From the NCBI GenBank assembly GCA_035307765.1, contig DATGHU010000040.1:34983-98982 (forward strand): 64,000 bases of DNA, read 5' to 3'. The DNA comes from a bacterium. Lineage in GTDB: Bacteria > Sysuimicrobiota > Sysuimicrobiia > Sysuimicrobiales > Segetimicrobiaceae. Both the position numbers and the translations under genes were made by a program. This document shows, piece by piece, positions 1-8,248 of the stretch (position 1 is its first letter; every line of letters starts with the position of its first letter). The notes below the pieces were generated by a model. The model searched no databases. It was given only the letters and a program-made list of their open reading frames with translations, and had not been told where the DNA came from.

Positions 1-758
1 ACGTCCCAGCGGGTGTCCGGGCCGCGCACGGGCGCATCACGATACGGCCCATAGTAAGGGCGGTACTCCGCCCTATAGTAATACCGGTGATACGGGCCGT
101 AATACGGATACCGATAGAATCGGCCGTCGTGGTCGCGTGCCAGCAGATACTCGAGTCCGCCCACGACCGCTATGCCCAGGACGACCCCGACAATTAGGGG
201 GGGAACAGTGATAATCGGGGCAAACACGGGGTAGAATCCGAAGTAGGGTCTATACTCCGGTCGATAATAGTGGCGGTAGTACGGCCCGTAGTATGGGTAG
301 CGATAGAAATGTCCATCGTCGTCGCGAGTGAGCAGGTACACGAGGCCCGCGACAACGACCGTCCCCAGGACAATCCCGACCACGGGCAGCGGTGTTGTAA
401 CCTCCGGATATGCCGACGAGGCTGGCGGCAGAGGAGCTGCGACAGCTTGGGCGACAACGTCAATCCGCGTGGCGGTAAATTCGTTGCCGCTGGCAAGCAA
501 CCACACGGTTGCAGGAGCACCGACGTACTGCTGCAAAGCGCACAACGGGATGCTTGTCGAGTTGACCAACACCACCGTATAAGGCGCCGCGGCAATCGTG
601 TTCGAGGTACCGGGCCCGACCAACACAACCGTCTGCGCCTGACAATCCACAGCCTGAATGGTGCCCTGGACCTGTACCGAGGATTGAGCGTCGCCGATCC
701 CAGACCACCCCAGAAGCGGCAACAGCGTCCCCAGCAAGAGTGCGGTTGCCCTTCGCAT
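1..758 (-). CDS. Tyr-rich membrane protein with a duplicated module (partial, runs off left edge)
   Basis: An open frame of 252 codons starts at ATG 758 and reaches base 1 without a stop, so the C-terminus is missing. The start has GAGAGGGGG about 7 bases upstream. Residues 1-24 form a signal peptide (MRRATALLLGTLL..., GDA-Q). Residues 25-110 look like a small beta-rich extracytoplasmic domain. A module of about 53 residues then occurs twice with a 63-residue period (about 125-177 and 188-240): a hydrophobic segment (VVGIVLG / IVGVVLG), a Y-L-L-x-R-D linker, then a Tyr/Pro/Arg-rich tail with the shared core FYRYPYYGPY. No family was recognised. The Tyr-rich tail suggests a surface or polymer-interacting segment, which is inference. 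The neighbours suggest envelope function. Confidence 0.8.
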   Translation of the reverse strand, partial: MRRATALLLGTLLPLLGWSGIGDAQSSVQVQGTIQAVDCQAQTVVLVGPGTSNTIAAAPYTVVLVNSTSIPLCALQQYVGAPATVWLLASGNEFTATRIDVVAQAVAAPLPPASSAYPEVTTPLPVVGIVLGTVVVAGLVYLLTRDDDGHFYRYPYYGPYYRHYYRPEYRPYFGFYPVFAPIITVPPLIVGVVLGIAVVGGLEYLLARDHDGRFYRYPYYGPYHRYYYRAEYRPYYGPYRDAPVRGPDTRWD

Positions 759-775
759 CGCCTACCCCCTCTCAC

Positions 776-1237
776 CTCGTGCAGGTGCCGCTGCTTCGCA
801 TTGTCCGATTTCCGGTTCCGCCCGAGACGCCCGAGACCGTCAAAAGCTGGATCGATTCGACAGTAGTTTACCAGCCAGTTTCGAAGAACTTGTGAAGAAC
901 TTGTGAAGGCCCGCGCCGCCGATAAAATTCATCTTTTCGGAGGAGAGTCGGTGGTTCTCGCAAGGTGTAATCTGGGTGCACAAACAGTTCAAATGGGGCA
1001 GCGCATCACACACCGGAATCAGGTCGATGTCACCGTGGTGGTGACCCCCCCGAGGGCCCGCAACCAGCTCGTATTCGTGCGGCGAGAGCCCTGCTGAAAC
1101 GAGTGGACGTAGCGGCGTGCCTTCCCTCAAAGAGAGCACCAGCATGCTACCTCCCGCCCCTGATGTGGGTGTGCTCGTGGAATGGGGAAAACGCTTTATG
1201 CGCAGCATCGCGACGACCGCATCCCTGAACGAGTCGA
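776..1237. other. Intergenic stretch without a convincing gene
   Basis: This 462-base gap lies between two divergent genes, so it should hold both promoters, but no clear -35/-10 pair could be picked. An 11-base unit GAAGAACTTGT is repeated in tandem at 883-904. Short open frames on both strands have no recognisable protein and no ribosome site. Confidence 0.5.
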
Positions 1238-2440
1238 ATGCCCGCTGACCTCCCTGTGGCCCCCCGGAGCGGCAGGCCGCTAGTCAGCGCGATCGTGCCA
1301 ACGCGCAACAGGGCCGCTCTCCTGGTTGGCGCACTGGACTCAATCTATGCACAGAACGGCATCGGCGACCAGTTCGATATCGAAGTTATCGTCGTGGACG
1401 ACGCCTCGACAGATTCCACGCCGGAGGTCGTGGGGCGTTTCCCCGAAGCCCGCTACATTCGACTCCCCGCGTGCAGGGGGGCGTCGGCGGCCCGAAATCT
1501 AGGGATCGCCGCCGGAAGGGGGGCATTTATCGCATTTCTGGATGACGATGACATATGGCTCCCGCATCGACTGAGCGCGCAAGTCCCCATCCTGGAGAGC
1601 CGTTTGGAGGCCGGAGCGGTTTACAGCCAGGCTCGCATTCAGGAAGGGACGGAGGAGATTCTGTGGCCGGACGCACGCCGCGCGGTTTCCGGTCAGATCT
1701 TCGGTGCGTTGTTGCGTGAGGACTTTCTCAGTGTGCCGTGCATACTCGTGCGTCGCCGAGCCTTCGAAGTGTGCGGTCTTTTTGACGAAACCCTCGAAAC
1801 GGCCGAAGACTGGGACATGTGGCTGCGGTTGAGCTCTCGCCTTCCATTTCTGTACGTCCAGGGGCCCGTCGCGGTGGTCCGGCAATCTTCGGATGGGAAG
1901 CATTTCAGCGCCGTCGCGAGTGGGCGATATGGACCGACGATCCAACGGATCGTGGAAAGAGCCCTTGCGACACTCCCCGACACCGGGGCGCGTGCCAGCA
2001 TGAAACGAGAGGTGCGGGCCCGGGTGGAAATGACCATCGGCGAACGCCTCTCGCACATCGGCCAGCACGAGGCGGCTCGACCGCACCTCTTGGCGGCACT
2101 GCAACTCTGCCCTTCCCTGCCCGGCGACCCGGCGGTTCGGCTCACGGTATCTCGGATTGCCAGCCGCCTTGCGCTTGCGTCTTCCTCCCCGCTGCCCACC
2201 ACCCGGACGCTCTGCCAAGAGGTGAATCATTTCACCGCCAGACAGGGCTTCATCGGGTGTCTCCGGGCGAGAAGGTTGATCGCACACATATGGAGCGACG
2301 TCGCGGTCGGCCTCAGCGAAGGGCGGGGGGGGCAGGTCGACCCTCGATTGGTCGGGTCCGCGGTGGCGGAGGCCATCTGGCATAACCCCTCGCTGCTCAG
2401 GAAGACGAACTGGGTGAGACTCGTGTGCTCGTCGCGGTGA
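1238..2440 (+). CDS. Family 2 glycosyltransferase
   Basis: 400 residues. A GT-A fold sugar transferase that would move a nucleotide-activated sugar onto a glycan or lipid acceptor at the cytoplasmic face. The N-terminal domain carries the GT2 signatures: SAIVPTRNRA at about 17-26, the nucleotide-binding VDDAS at 53-57, the conserved ARNLGI at about 85-90 and the metal-binding LDDDD at 101-105. Residues beyond about 260 form a helical C-terminal part without a recognised domain. No signal or membrane segment is evident. The start at ATG 1238 has only a weak Shine-Dalgarno. A polysaccharide deacetylase follows on the same strand about 90 bases downstream, so the pair probably builds or modifies an exopolysaccharide or cell-wall glycan. 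The acceptor is unknown. Confidence 0.9.
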   Translation: MPADLPVAPRSGRPLVSAIVPTRNRAALLVGALDSIYAQNGIGDQFDIEVIVVDDASTDSTPEVVGRFPEARYIRLPACRGASAARNLGIAAGRGAFIAFLDDDDIWLPHRLSAQVPILESRLEAGAVYSQARIQEGTEEILWPDARRAVSGQIFGALLREDFLSVPCILVRRRAFEVCGLFDETLETAEDWDMWLRLSSRLPFLYVQGPVAVVRQSSDGKHFSAVASGRYGPTIQRIVERALATLPDTGARASMKREVRARVEMTIGERLSHIGQHEAARPHLLAALQLCPSLPGDPAVRLTVSRIASRLALASSSPLPTTRTLCQEVNHFTARQGFIGCLRARRLIAHIWSDVAVGLSEGRGGQVDPRLVGSAVAEAIWHNPSLLRKTNWVRLVCSSR

Positions 2441-2528
2441 TGTACCGTCGCGGTCACGCCGCGGCGGCCAGGGAGGAATTACGACCGCAGCGACCCCACC
2501 GCAGGGATACGGGGTGCCAGGGGGCCTT

Positions 2529-3548
2529 GTGAAGGAATCGATAATCCTTTGCTATCACCATATCGTTGAAGCGATCCCCGCGGATCCGTTGGACATCCTG
2601 AACCGCTTTCGCGTCTACGTGGAGGCGCGGCGATTCCGGCAGCAGATGGAAATCCTTGCCCGCCGGTATTCCATTGTTCCCCTCGATCAGTTCCTGACCC
2701 GCCTTGCCGCTGGAACCCCGCGTGGGGGTCTCGCAGCGGTGACGCTCGATGACGGATATGCGGATAACTATTGGTTCGCGTTCCCCATACTCGAACGCCT
2801 CGGCGTCCCCGCGACGATTTTCCTTGCCACGGGGTATATCGAACACCAGGTGCCGTTCTGGTGGGATCGGCTTTCCGGGTTTTTCTGCGCGAAAGCCGGT
2901 GGAACCCTGTCCGCCTCCGCCTCCCTCGGGAGCGTGGAGCTCCGCACGCCGGACCACCTTCGCCGGGCCCACTTCGCACTGCGCGAGCGATTGTGCGCCC
3001 TCGACGGCGCAGCGAGAAACCGGCTGCTCGACACCTTGGGCGCGGAAAGCGGACCATCGGGCAGCCGCCCGCTGACCTGGCGAGAGGTCAGCACGATGAG
3101 CCGCCGGGGCGTCGGCTTCGGTGCCCACTCGGAGTGGCACTCGTCCCTCATCGCGCTTCCCCCCCCCCAACTTCGGGAGGACATCACCGCCTCCCGGGAC
3201 CGCATCGCCGTCCACCTCGGCGGAGAGCCGACGGCTTTTGCGTACCCTCATGGGGACGTGGACGCGCGGGTCAGGAATGAGGTCGCCGCCGCCGGGTTCT
3301 TGGGGTCTGTCACGATCCGACCCGAAATGTGCACGGCTACTTGCGACCGCTACCTTCTCCCGCGGGTATCAGTGGGAAACCACAACCGCACCAACTTTGC
3401 CAGACTCTTGGATACGCTGGAGGGGGCGGCGCACAACGCGCACGCCCCCACCGTAACGGCTCTAAAACGAATCCTTCCCGGTCCTGTGTGGTCCGCGGGA
3501 AGGCGCGTCTCTCGAGCTCTTGGCAGCATCCGCAGAAACGCGCATTGA
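2529..3548 (+). CDS. Polysaccharide deacetylase (NodB-type, CE4)
   Basis: About 339 residues. CE4 esterases remove N- or O-acetyl groups from polysaccharides using a divalent metal. Seen here: the first NodB motif TLDDGYADN (catalytic base Asp and metal Asp) about 75 residues in, and the H-x3-H metal pair in HSEWHSS near the middle. The later AYPHG and GSVTIRPE stretches resemble motifs 3 and 4. GTG 2529 is preferred because AGGGGG lies about 5-9 bases upstream; an in-frame GTG at 2514 would add five residues. There is no obvious signal peptide, so the site of action is uncertain. It pairs with the upstream GT2 gene on the same strand. Confidence 0.9.
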   Translation: MKESIILCYHHIVEAIPADPLDILNRFRVYVEARRFRQQMEILARRYSIVPLDQFLTRLAAGTPRGGLAAVTLDDGYADNYWFAFPILERLGVPATIFLATGYIEHQVPFWWDRLSGFFCAKAGGTLSASASLGSVELRTPDHLRRAHFALRERLCALDGAARNRLLDTLGAESGPSGSRPLTWREVSTMSRRGVGFGAHSEWHSSLIALPPPQLREDITASRDRIAVHLGGEPTAFAYPHGDVDARVRNEVAAAGFLGSVTIRPEMCTATCDRYLLPRVSVGNHNRTNFARLLDTLEGAAHNAHAPTVTALKRILPGPVWSAGRRVSRALGSIRRNAH

Positions 3549-3626
3549 CGCCAACGGGTCCTTGCGGTCGCGTCCGCCGAGGCGCGCCTCCGTCTTCACA
3601 CCTGGTTCGTCCGCCCGTCCCGGGTG

Positions 3627-4283
3627 CTACTGAAATTTATCGGGAAACTGCTTGGCGATCCCTTCGGCGAGAGCGTCGCTAATCGTATAAATGTGCTTGA
3701 CCATGGGATCCCACATATCCGCTTCGCCCGACCAATCCTTCTTCGTGGTTGCCTCGATGGACATGATGTGCTGCTGCGCATGCGTCACCAAGAGGCCGTA
3801 CACGGTCGCCTTGGGCAGGTTCGGGTTCGCTGAACTCACAAACGCGGCGATCTCGGTCGCATTCTTCGTCAGCTGATCGACAGCGGCTTTCTTCTGGGCG
3901 GCGCTGCCCTTGAAGTTATTGGTAAACGCGGCACGCATGTACGCCTTTACCCCCGAGTAGTGCCCCACGAACAACGTGGCGAATTTATCGCCCGCCGCCT
4001 GTCCATAGAACGGGGCAATCGATTCTCCGATCGCCTTGGCATTCTTCATGCCATATTCGTCCGCCTCGCTGATAGCGCCCTTTTCCCCGAGCCGCGTCGA
4101 GACCACAAGATCGCGCACCCAGAAAATATGGTTGATGTAGAGGTCGCGGAGGGCCATCTTCAACTCGGCGACCTTTGCGGGATTCGGCATCGCCGATTGG
4201 CTCCGGGCCGGGGGCACCGTCCAGGCGAACAGAACACTGATTACAACAAGACCGCTGAGCACCGATCGCATTTTCCGCATCAT
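3627..4283 (-). CDS. Secreted helical protein of unknown function
   Basis: 218 residues with a clear signal peptide (MRSVLSGLVVISVLFAWTVPPARSQ). The mature part is helical and resembles a conserved group of small proteins with the pattern LRDLYINHIFWVRDLVVS near its start and a HAQQHI stretch, a group that I recall being sometimes mislabelled acetylglutamate kinase. No catalytic motif supports that name. Charged and His residues in the helices could bind a ligand or metal, which is inference. The next gene upstream on the same strand, about 40 bases away, encodes another small secreted protein, so the two are probably co-transcribed. Confidence 0.8.
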   Translation of the reverse strand: MMRKMRSVLSGLVVISVLFAWTVPPARSQSAMPNPAKVAELKMALRDLYINHIFWVRDLVVSTRLGEKGAISEADEYGMKNAKAIGESIAPFYGQAAGDKFATLFVGHYSGVKAYMRAAFTNNFKGSAAQKKAAVDQLTKNATEIAAFVSSANPNLPKATVYGLLVTHAQQHIMSIEATTKKDWSGEADMWDPMVKHIYTISDALAEGIAKQFPDKFQ

Positions 4284-4326
4284 GCGTCCCCCTTCTCTGA
4301 TTCTCCAGTCCGGTTCTTCTTCATGG

Positions 4327-4755
4327 CTAATAGCCGTACGATGATTTCGAGACGCTTACTGGATACTGAACCACGGCAGAGGGGTCATCCCCTGTCGCCC
4401 GGACCTTTACCGAAAACGTCCCCGGCTTCACCGTCGAGGACGCTTTCACAGTCATCGTGCTCGTGAACGTTGGGTTGCCGGACGCCGGAACGAAGCCGAT
4501 TGCCAATCCGGCAGGCACGCTCGTGGCCTCGAGGTTCGTCCCCCAAGACTTCCCCGAGCTGAGGGTGAGGGTGACCTTGGCCGAAGCCGACTTCCCCGCC
4601 GCGACGGTGAGACTCTTGGGTTCCAGCGTTAAGACGGACGTGCCCATTCCTCCACCATAATCTTGGCCCGAGGCCCATGGATGAAAACCACCCCAGGGGG
4701 AGAGGACTACCCCCGCGGCGACAAGAACCACTCCGACGACCCATAATCTTCTCAT
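4327..4755 (-). CDS. Small secreted Ig-like (beta-sandwich) protein
   Basis: 142 residues. Residues 1-30 form a signal peptide (MRRLWVVGVVLVAAGVVLSPWG). The mature part is one beta-sandwich domain of the NEW3/CARDB type: LTVAAGKSASAKVTLTLSSG, then VPAGLAIGF, then a PGTFSVKVRATG strand. It ends in a Tyr/Ser tail (KSSYGY). Such domains usually mediate binding at the surface rather than catalysis. It lies upstream of and close to the other secreted protein on the same strand. The ligand is unknown. Confidence 0.8.
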   Translation of the reverse strand: MRRLWVVGVVLVAAGVVLSPWGGFHPWASGQDYGGGMGTSVLTLEPKSLTVAAGKSASAKVTLTLSSGKSWGTNLEATSVPAGLAIGFVPASGNPTFTSTMTVKASSTVKPGTFSVKVRATGDDPSAVVQYPVSVSKSSYGY

Positions 4756-5130
4756 GCTCGTCTCCGCGTTGCAGTATTTGCTTCTCTTCTTACTCCTTCG
4801 CTGTCACGATTTTGTCAACAGGCAGTTAACTCTGACATGACTTGGAACCTCCACCCCGACTGACATCGGCCGATCCCGCCCGGAAGGATGCGTGAGGCGC
4901 CGACGGCCCCTTTGGGAGCCTTCGCCTCGACATGAGGGCCGCCCAAGCTATGGATCCGGATATCGGACCCACAGCGGCGTTGGCCGCGGGGGAACACAGT
5001 CGACTCTGCGCAACTCCGCCATATGAGGCCCCGGAAGAGGCCGGCGGGTCTCTCCTCGCGAATTGGAGCGGCAGAGGACGCCGTGCATTAGCGCGGTCGC
5101 CTCTCAATCCAGGTATCGGGGGGGAAACCG
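4756..5130. other. Intergenic stretch
   Basis: 375 bases between a leftward secreted-protein gene and the rightward small barrel gene. It should contain divergent promoters. No RNA gene, repeat or believable coding frame was seen. Confidence 0.5.
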
Positions 5131-5409
5131 ATGATTGTCCACTATGAGTTTCAGATTCACCCTGACCACAAGGAGCGAGCCAAAGACGAGCTCCGTAAGT
5201 TGAAGACGATTATCGCGAAGCACGGCGGCAGAAACTTCAAGTACTACGCATCGATGACCTCTGGCACGCCAAACAGGCTTTTCATCTACGAGATCGACAA
5301 GCTTGCCCACTTCGACTCTCTTAACGATGATCCAGACTTTCGAAATGTGAAACTCGACGCGCTCTACACAGACGCCACCGGCACCACGTGGGCAGAAGTG
5401 CCCCTGTGA
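5131..5409 (+). CDS. Small dimeric alpha/beta-barrel-like protein
   Basis: 92 residues. The pattern of strand, helix with many Lys/Glu (KERAKDELRKLKTIIAKHGG), strand (NRLFIYEIDK) and a terminal W-A-E motif fits the ferredoxin-like dimeric barrel superfamily (ABM/NIPSNAP type). Members include monooxygenases, epimerases and proteins of no known activity. No catalytic residue can be assigned. The ATG has a G-rich Shine-Dalgarno (CGGGGGGGAAACCG) immediately upstream. It appears monocistronic and is followed by a strong hairpin. Confidence 0.75.
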   Translation: MIVHYEFQIHPDHKERAKDELRKLKTIIAKHGGRNFKYYASMTSGTPNRLFIYEIDKLAHFDSLNDDPDFRNVKLDALYTDATGTTWAEVPL

Positions 5410-5423
5410 TACGGGTAATGGGT

Positions 5424-5452
5424 CGCGTCCGGCATCCTTCATGCCGGACGCG
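5424..5452 (+). terminator. Perfect 12-bp hairpin downstream of the small barrel gene
   Basis: The arms CGCGTCCGGCAT and ATGCCGGACGCG pair over 12 bp around a 5-base loop (CCTTC), 15 bases after the stop codon. No T-run follows on either strand, so it is not a classical intrinsic terminator. It could be a 3' stabiliser or a terminator of the U-less type seen in high-GC genomes. A related GCATGCCGGACG recurs at about 5493-5504. Confidence 0.4.
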
Positions 5453-5595
5453 CGACATCACGCGCGCGATGACCGCGCCCCATACGGAAAGGCATGCCGG
5501 ACGGAGCGATGTCCCCTAAAGAACTGCACCTCCGGTGCGGTCAGGGACGACAAGAAATGGATGGCGGCCTACAGCCCGCTTGAAACTTCGACGGG

Positions 5596-7692
5596 CTAAG
5601 GGGAAACCTTAAACAGGTCTTGCAATGCGGGCGGCAGCTGAGGGAGTTGGGTCTGCTGAGTTTGTTGTGGCTGAGCCCCCTGGGCTCGAATGAACTCCGG
5701 CATGCCGGCCAGCGCGAATTTGGGATCGTCGAAGGTTCCGCGGATCGAGAACGGCACCCGGGTCCCGGTTGAACCCGCCGCTCCCGGCAGCACTCGGCCC
5801 ACCATCTCCCCCGCCGACGGCAGTACCCCCATGGCCGGCGCCCCCCCGGCCGGCTTCAGGGCCAATACACCGCTCCCCGTATAATCGAGTGATCTATTGA
5901 AGCCAAAGCTGCCCCGGCCGGTACCTTCCAAGCCCTCGCCGGTTAACCGGAGGGCATTGCTATAGACGCGCTGTTGGGCGAACCGAACATCCCCTCCAAA
6001 GTAACTGAACCGAGTGTCGCCCGTAGGGACGCCGAGTTGGAAGACCCTCGCGATCTGCGCCAGGTTGTGCTTGAGGTCCAGTCCCGGAAAGGAACCGTCG
6101 TGCAGCGCAAAAGTTCCCGCACCCGTCAAGGCCGCCTGCGGGTCTCCTCCCAGCGCGGTCGCAACTGCGAGATCGGCACTCAGTGTTCCCGTGACCTTCT
6201 TCGCCCCGGGGGCAACCGAGGTCACCAGGCGTTCCAAGTTGACCCCACGCACCGTCGCGGTTCCGGCGACGGGAAGAGCCCGCGCGGAGTAGTCCAACCC
6301 GCCGGTGCCCCGGATGGTGCCGCTGTATGCCGAGAGCGTATACGAGGTCAGCTGAATCCGGTTCGCCCGCACGCGCACCGCACCGTGCGCCTCATTCGCC
6401 TCGAGCGGGGGAACTACCAACCCGTGCACGAGGAAGGTTCCGCTGCCCGCCAGCGCTGCTTTAGGGTCTCGGCCCAAGGCGGTCGCAAACGAGAAGTCGG
6501 CATCCAGCCTCCCGGCGACCTGCGTTTTCCCAGGGTTGAACACGCGCACAATCTCCGCCAAGTTCACCCCGCGCGCGTGCACCATCCCCTTCGCGGGGAG
6601 GTCGGCCGAGGCGTAGTTCAGCGCCGCCCCGCCCCGCACCAAACCGCCGTAGGCGGTGAGCGCGACCGAATCCAGTCGCATAGAGGTTGTGTAGAAGCTC
6701 AACACACCCCGCGCCCCGGTCGCCTCGACCGGGGAAGCTACGAGCCTATCCGCCGTCACCTCTACGCGGGCCACCAACCGCGGCCGCACCGGGGGCGCGT
6801 TCACATCTGACCTACCTCCGCCGCCACCGGCCAGGACGCGCTCCAATCGATCGACGTCGAGCCGCGGGGTGGCGAGGGCAAATGCGCCGGAGAATGGGAC
6901 AAAGCTGGCGATCGAAGCTGTCCCCTTCAACCGCATCGTGTCCAGCGATGCTGCAAACGCACCCCGTCCACCGCCGTTCTTCAGCAAGAGTTCGCCGGTT
7001 TGGAATTGGACGGGCTTGGTCAGCGTCGAGGTGGCGAGCCGTGCACCCCGAAGGTCGATGGCGACCTGGACCTTCGCCGCCCAATTCGATGAAGTCAGGT
7101 CCATGGATCGAACCTTGGCGTTGAGGCCAGTCAATGCGAGATATGGGGGGGCCTGCCCGTGACGCGGATCCACGTTGGCAAGAGCGATCCCAACGTCTCT
7201 TCCCGTCACAACCCCGATGTGATTCAGGGCAACCAGAGGAGCGCGCCCTGCGTCCGCAGCGGACTTGGACACTGGTGCGCCTCGCGGGGGCGTCGGGAGG
7301 TCGAAGTTTGACCGCCCGACGGGATCGGTCAGGACCTCGGCCCTGACGCCGCTGAGGGTGATATAGGTGACGTCGAGCCGGCGAGAGAGCAAAGCGCGAG
7401 CGGCGACGCCGAGATCGATCGATTTCACGAGAATCGCGTTCCCCGAGGGGAATCCCGGGGGGTTCTTCAGGCGGACATTCGCGACACGAAGGTGGATCGT
7501 CGGCAGGAGGTAGAGTTTCAGGTCGCCGATTTGGACCTCACGGCCCAGGCTGGTTCGGATAAACTGCTCAAGCAGCGGCCGGTATCGGTAAACCGGAATC
7601 AGAAATGGTGTCGCCGCCACGGCCACCACCGCAAATATCAGAACCGTGCCCCCGATGAGCGACCACCGCAGTCTGAGCGAGGATCTAGCCAT
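5596..7692 (-). CDS. AsmA-family inner-membrane-anchored protein
   Basis: About 698 residues from ATG 7692 (MARSSLRLRW...); an in-frame ATG at 7740 would add 16 residues that lack a ribosome site. A single N-terminal membrane anchor (about residues 10-32) is followed by the AsmA start (YRPLLEQFIRTSLGREVQIGDLKL). The long beta-rich body contains a module of roughly 125 residues present twice, with the repeated tokens RGVNLA/RGVNLE and FATALGRDP/VATALGGDP. AsmA/TamB-like proteins form periplasmic beta-grooves implicated in lipid transport to the outer membrane and envelope assembly. A Gln-rich stretch precedes the C-terminus. It is monocistronic here. Its presence would fit a cell with an outer membrane, although AsmA-like proteins are not strictly limited to diderms. 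Confidence 0.85.
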   Translation of the reverse strand: MARSSLRLRWSLIGGTVLIFAVVAVAATPFLIPVYRYRPLLEQFIRTSLGREVQIGDLKLYLLPTIHLRVANVRLKNPPGFPSGNAILVKSIDLGVAARALLSRRLDVTYITLSGVRAEVLTDPVGRSNFDLPTPPRGAPVSKSAADAGRAPLVALNHIGVVTGRDVGIALANVDPRHGQAPPYLALTGLNAKVRSMDLTSSNWAAKVQVAIDLRGARLATSTLTKPVQFQTGELLLKNGGGRGAFAASLDTMRLKGTASIASFVPFSGAFALATPRLDVDRLERVLAGGGGGRSDVNAPPVRPRLVARVEVTADRLVASPVEATGARGVLSFYTTSMRLDSVALTAYGGLVRGGAALNYASADLPAKGMVHARGVNLAEIVRVFNPGKTQVAGRLDADFSFATALGRDPKAALAGSGTFLVHGLVVPPLEANEAHGAVRVRANRIQLTSYTLSAYSGTIRGTGGLDYSARALPVAGTATVRGVNLERLVTSVAPGAKKVTGTLSADLAVATALGGDPQAALTGAGTFALHDGSFPGLDLKHNLAQIARVFQLGVPTGDTRFSYFGGDVRFAQQRVYSNALRLTGEGLEGTGRGSFGFNRSLDYTGSGVLALKPAGGAPAMGVLPSAGEMVGRVLPGAAGSTGTRVPFSIRGTFDDPKFALAGMPEFIRAQGAQPQQTQQTQLPQLPPALQDLFKVSP

Positions 7693-8248
7693 AGCGCAGG
7701 TTGGCCCTCCAACCCTCCTCGTACCCCTTGAGTCTACCATTTAGACCGCACTCTTTTTACACCAACCACTTCCAGAGGTCTGCATGGGCAGCGCGAGTGA
7801 ATTTGGCCGGGCGCCCGAATCCCCTGCTGCGCTTTGCTCGGCCTCAGCACAGGTTTATTCGCAGTCTACCCGAACCTCTGCCCACGAGCGGCTCGGAGTA
7901 ACGCGTGGGGTTATGGGGAGGGTCGCGCTCCCGCTTCCTCGTAGGGCTCCCCGCGGTCAAACCAGACCAAGGCCCCCCCGACCGCTGGCCGGGCATTCCG
8001 CAACACCTCGGGGCGTTGTGCTCAAGAGGTTAGCTCCAACCAAACGGGGAGTTCGGCCCGGTGCCAAACTCCAGGGTATGGTGGTCCGGGAGGGCGGGCG
8101 ACCGGCCTGATGCCGGATTCACGCAGGGTGCAGGAGACACCGTCGCACCACGCGGTCGTCACGGGCGAGGACCCACCGAATATCAGTCGATCCCGGGGCC
8201 AAGCGTAGGCGTTCGACAGAAGATCAACGTTGACCGAGGAGACCGGCA
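7693..8248. other. Intergenic region upstream of typA
   Basis: About 550 bases between the divergent asmA-like and typA genes. The only sure element is the typA ribosome site (GAGGAG at about 8235-8240). No tRNA, RNase P, tmRNA, SRP or known riboswitch signature was recognised in it. The short open frames are arginine/proline-rich, as expected from random high-GC sequence. Confidence 0.5.

Noticed and set aside
840..1208. A 122-codon frame on the minus strand before the glycosyltransferase
   Set aside because: No ribosome site, no domain and no biased composition beyond chance.
7784..8110. Frame upstream of typA
   Set aside because: No ribosome site or domain; composition fits random high-GC sequence.
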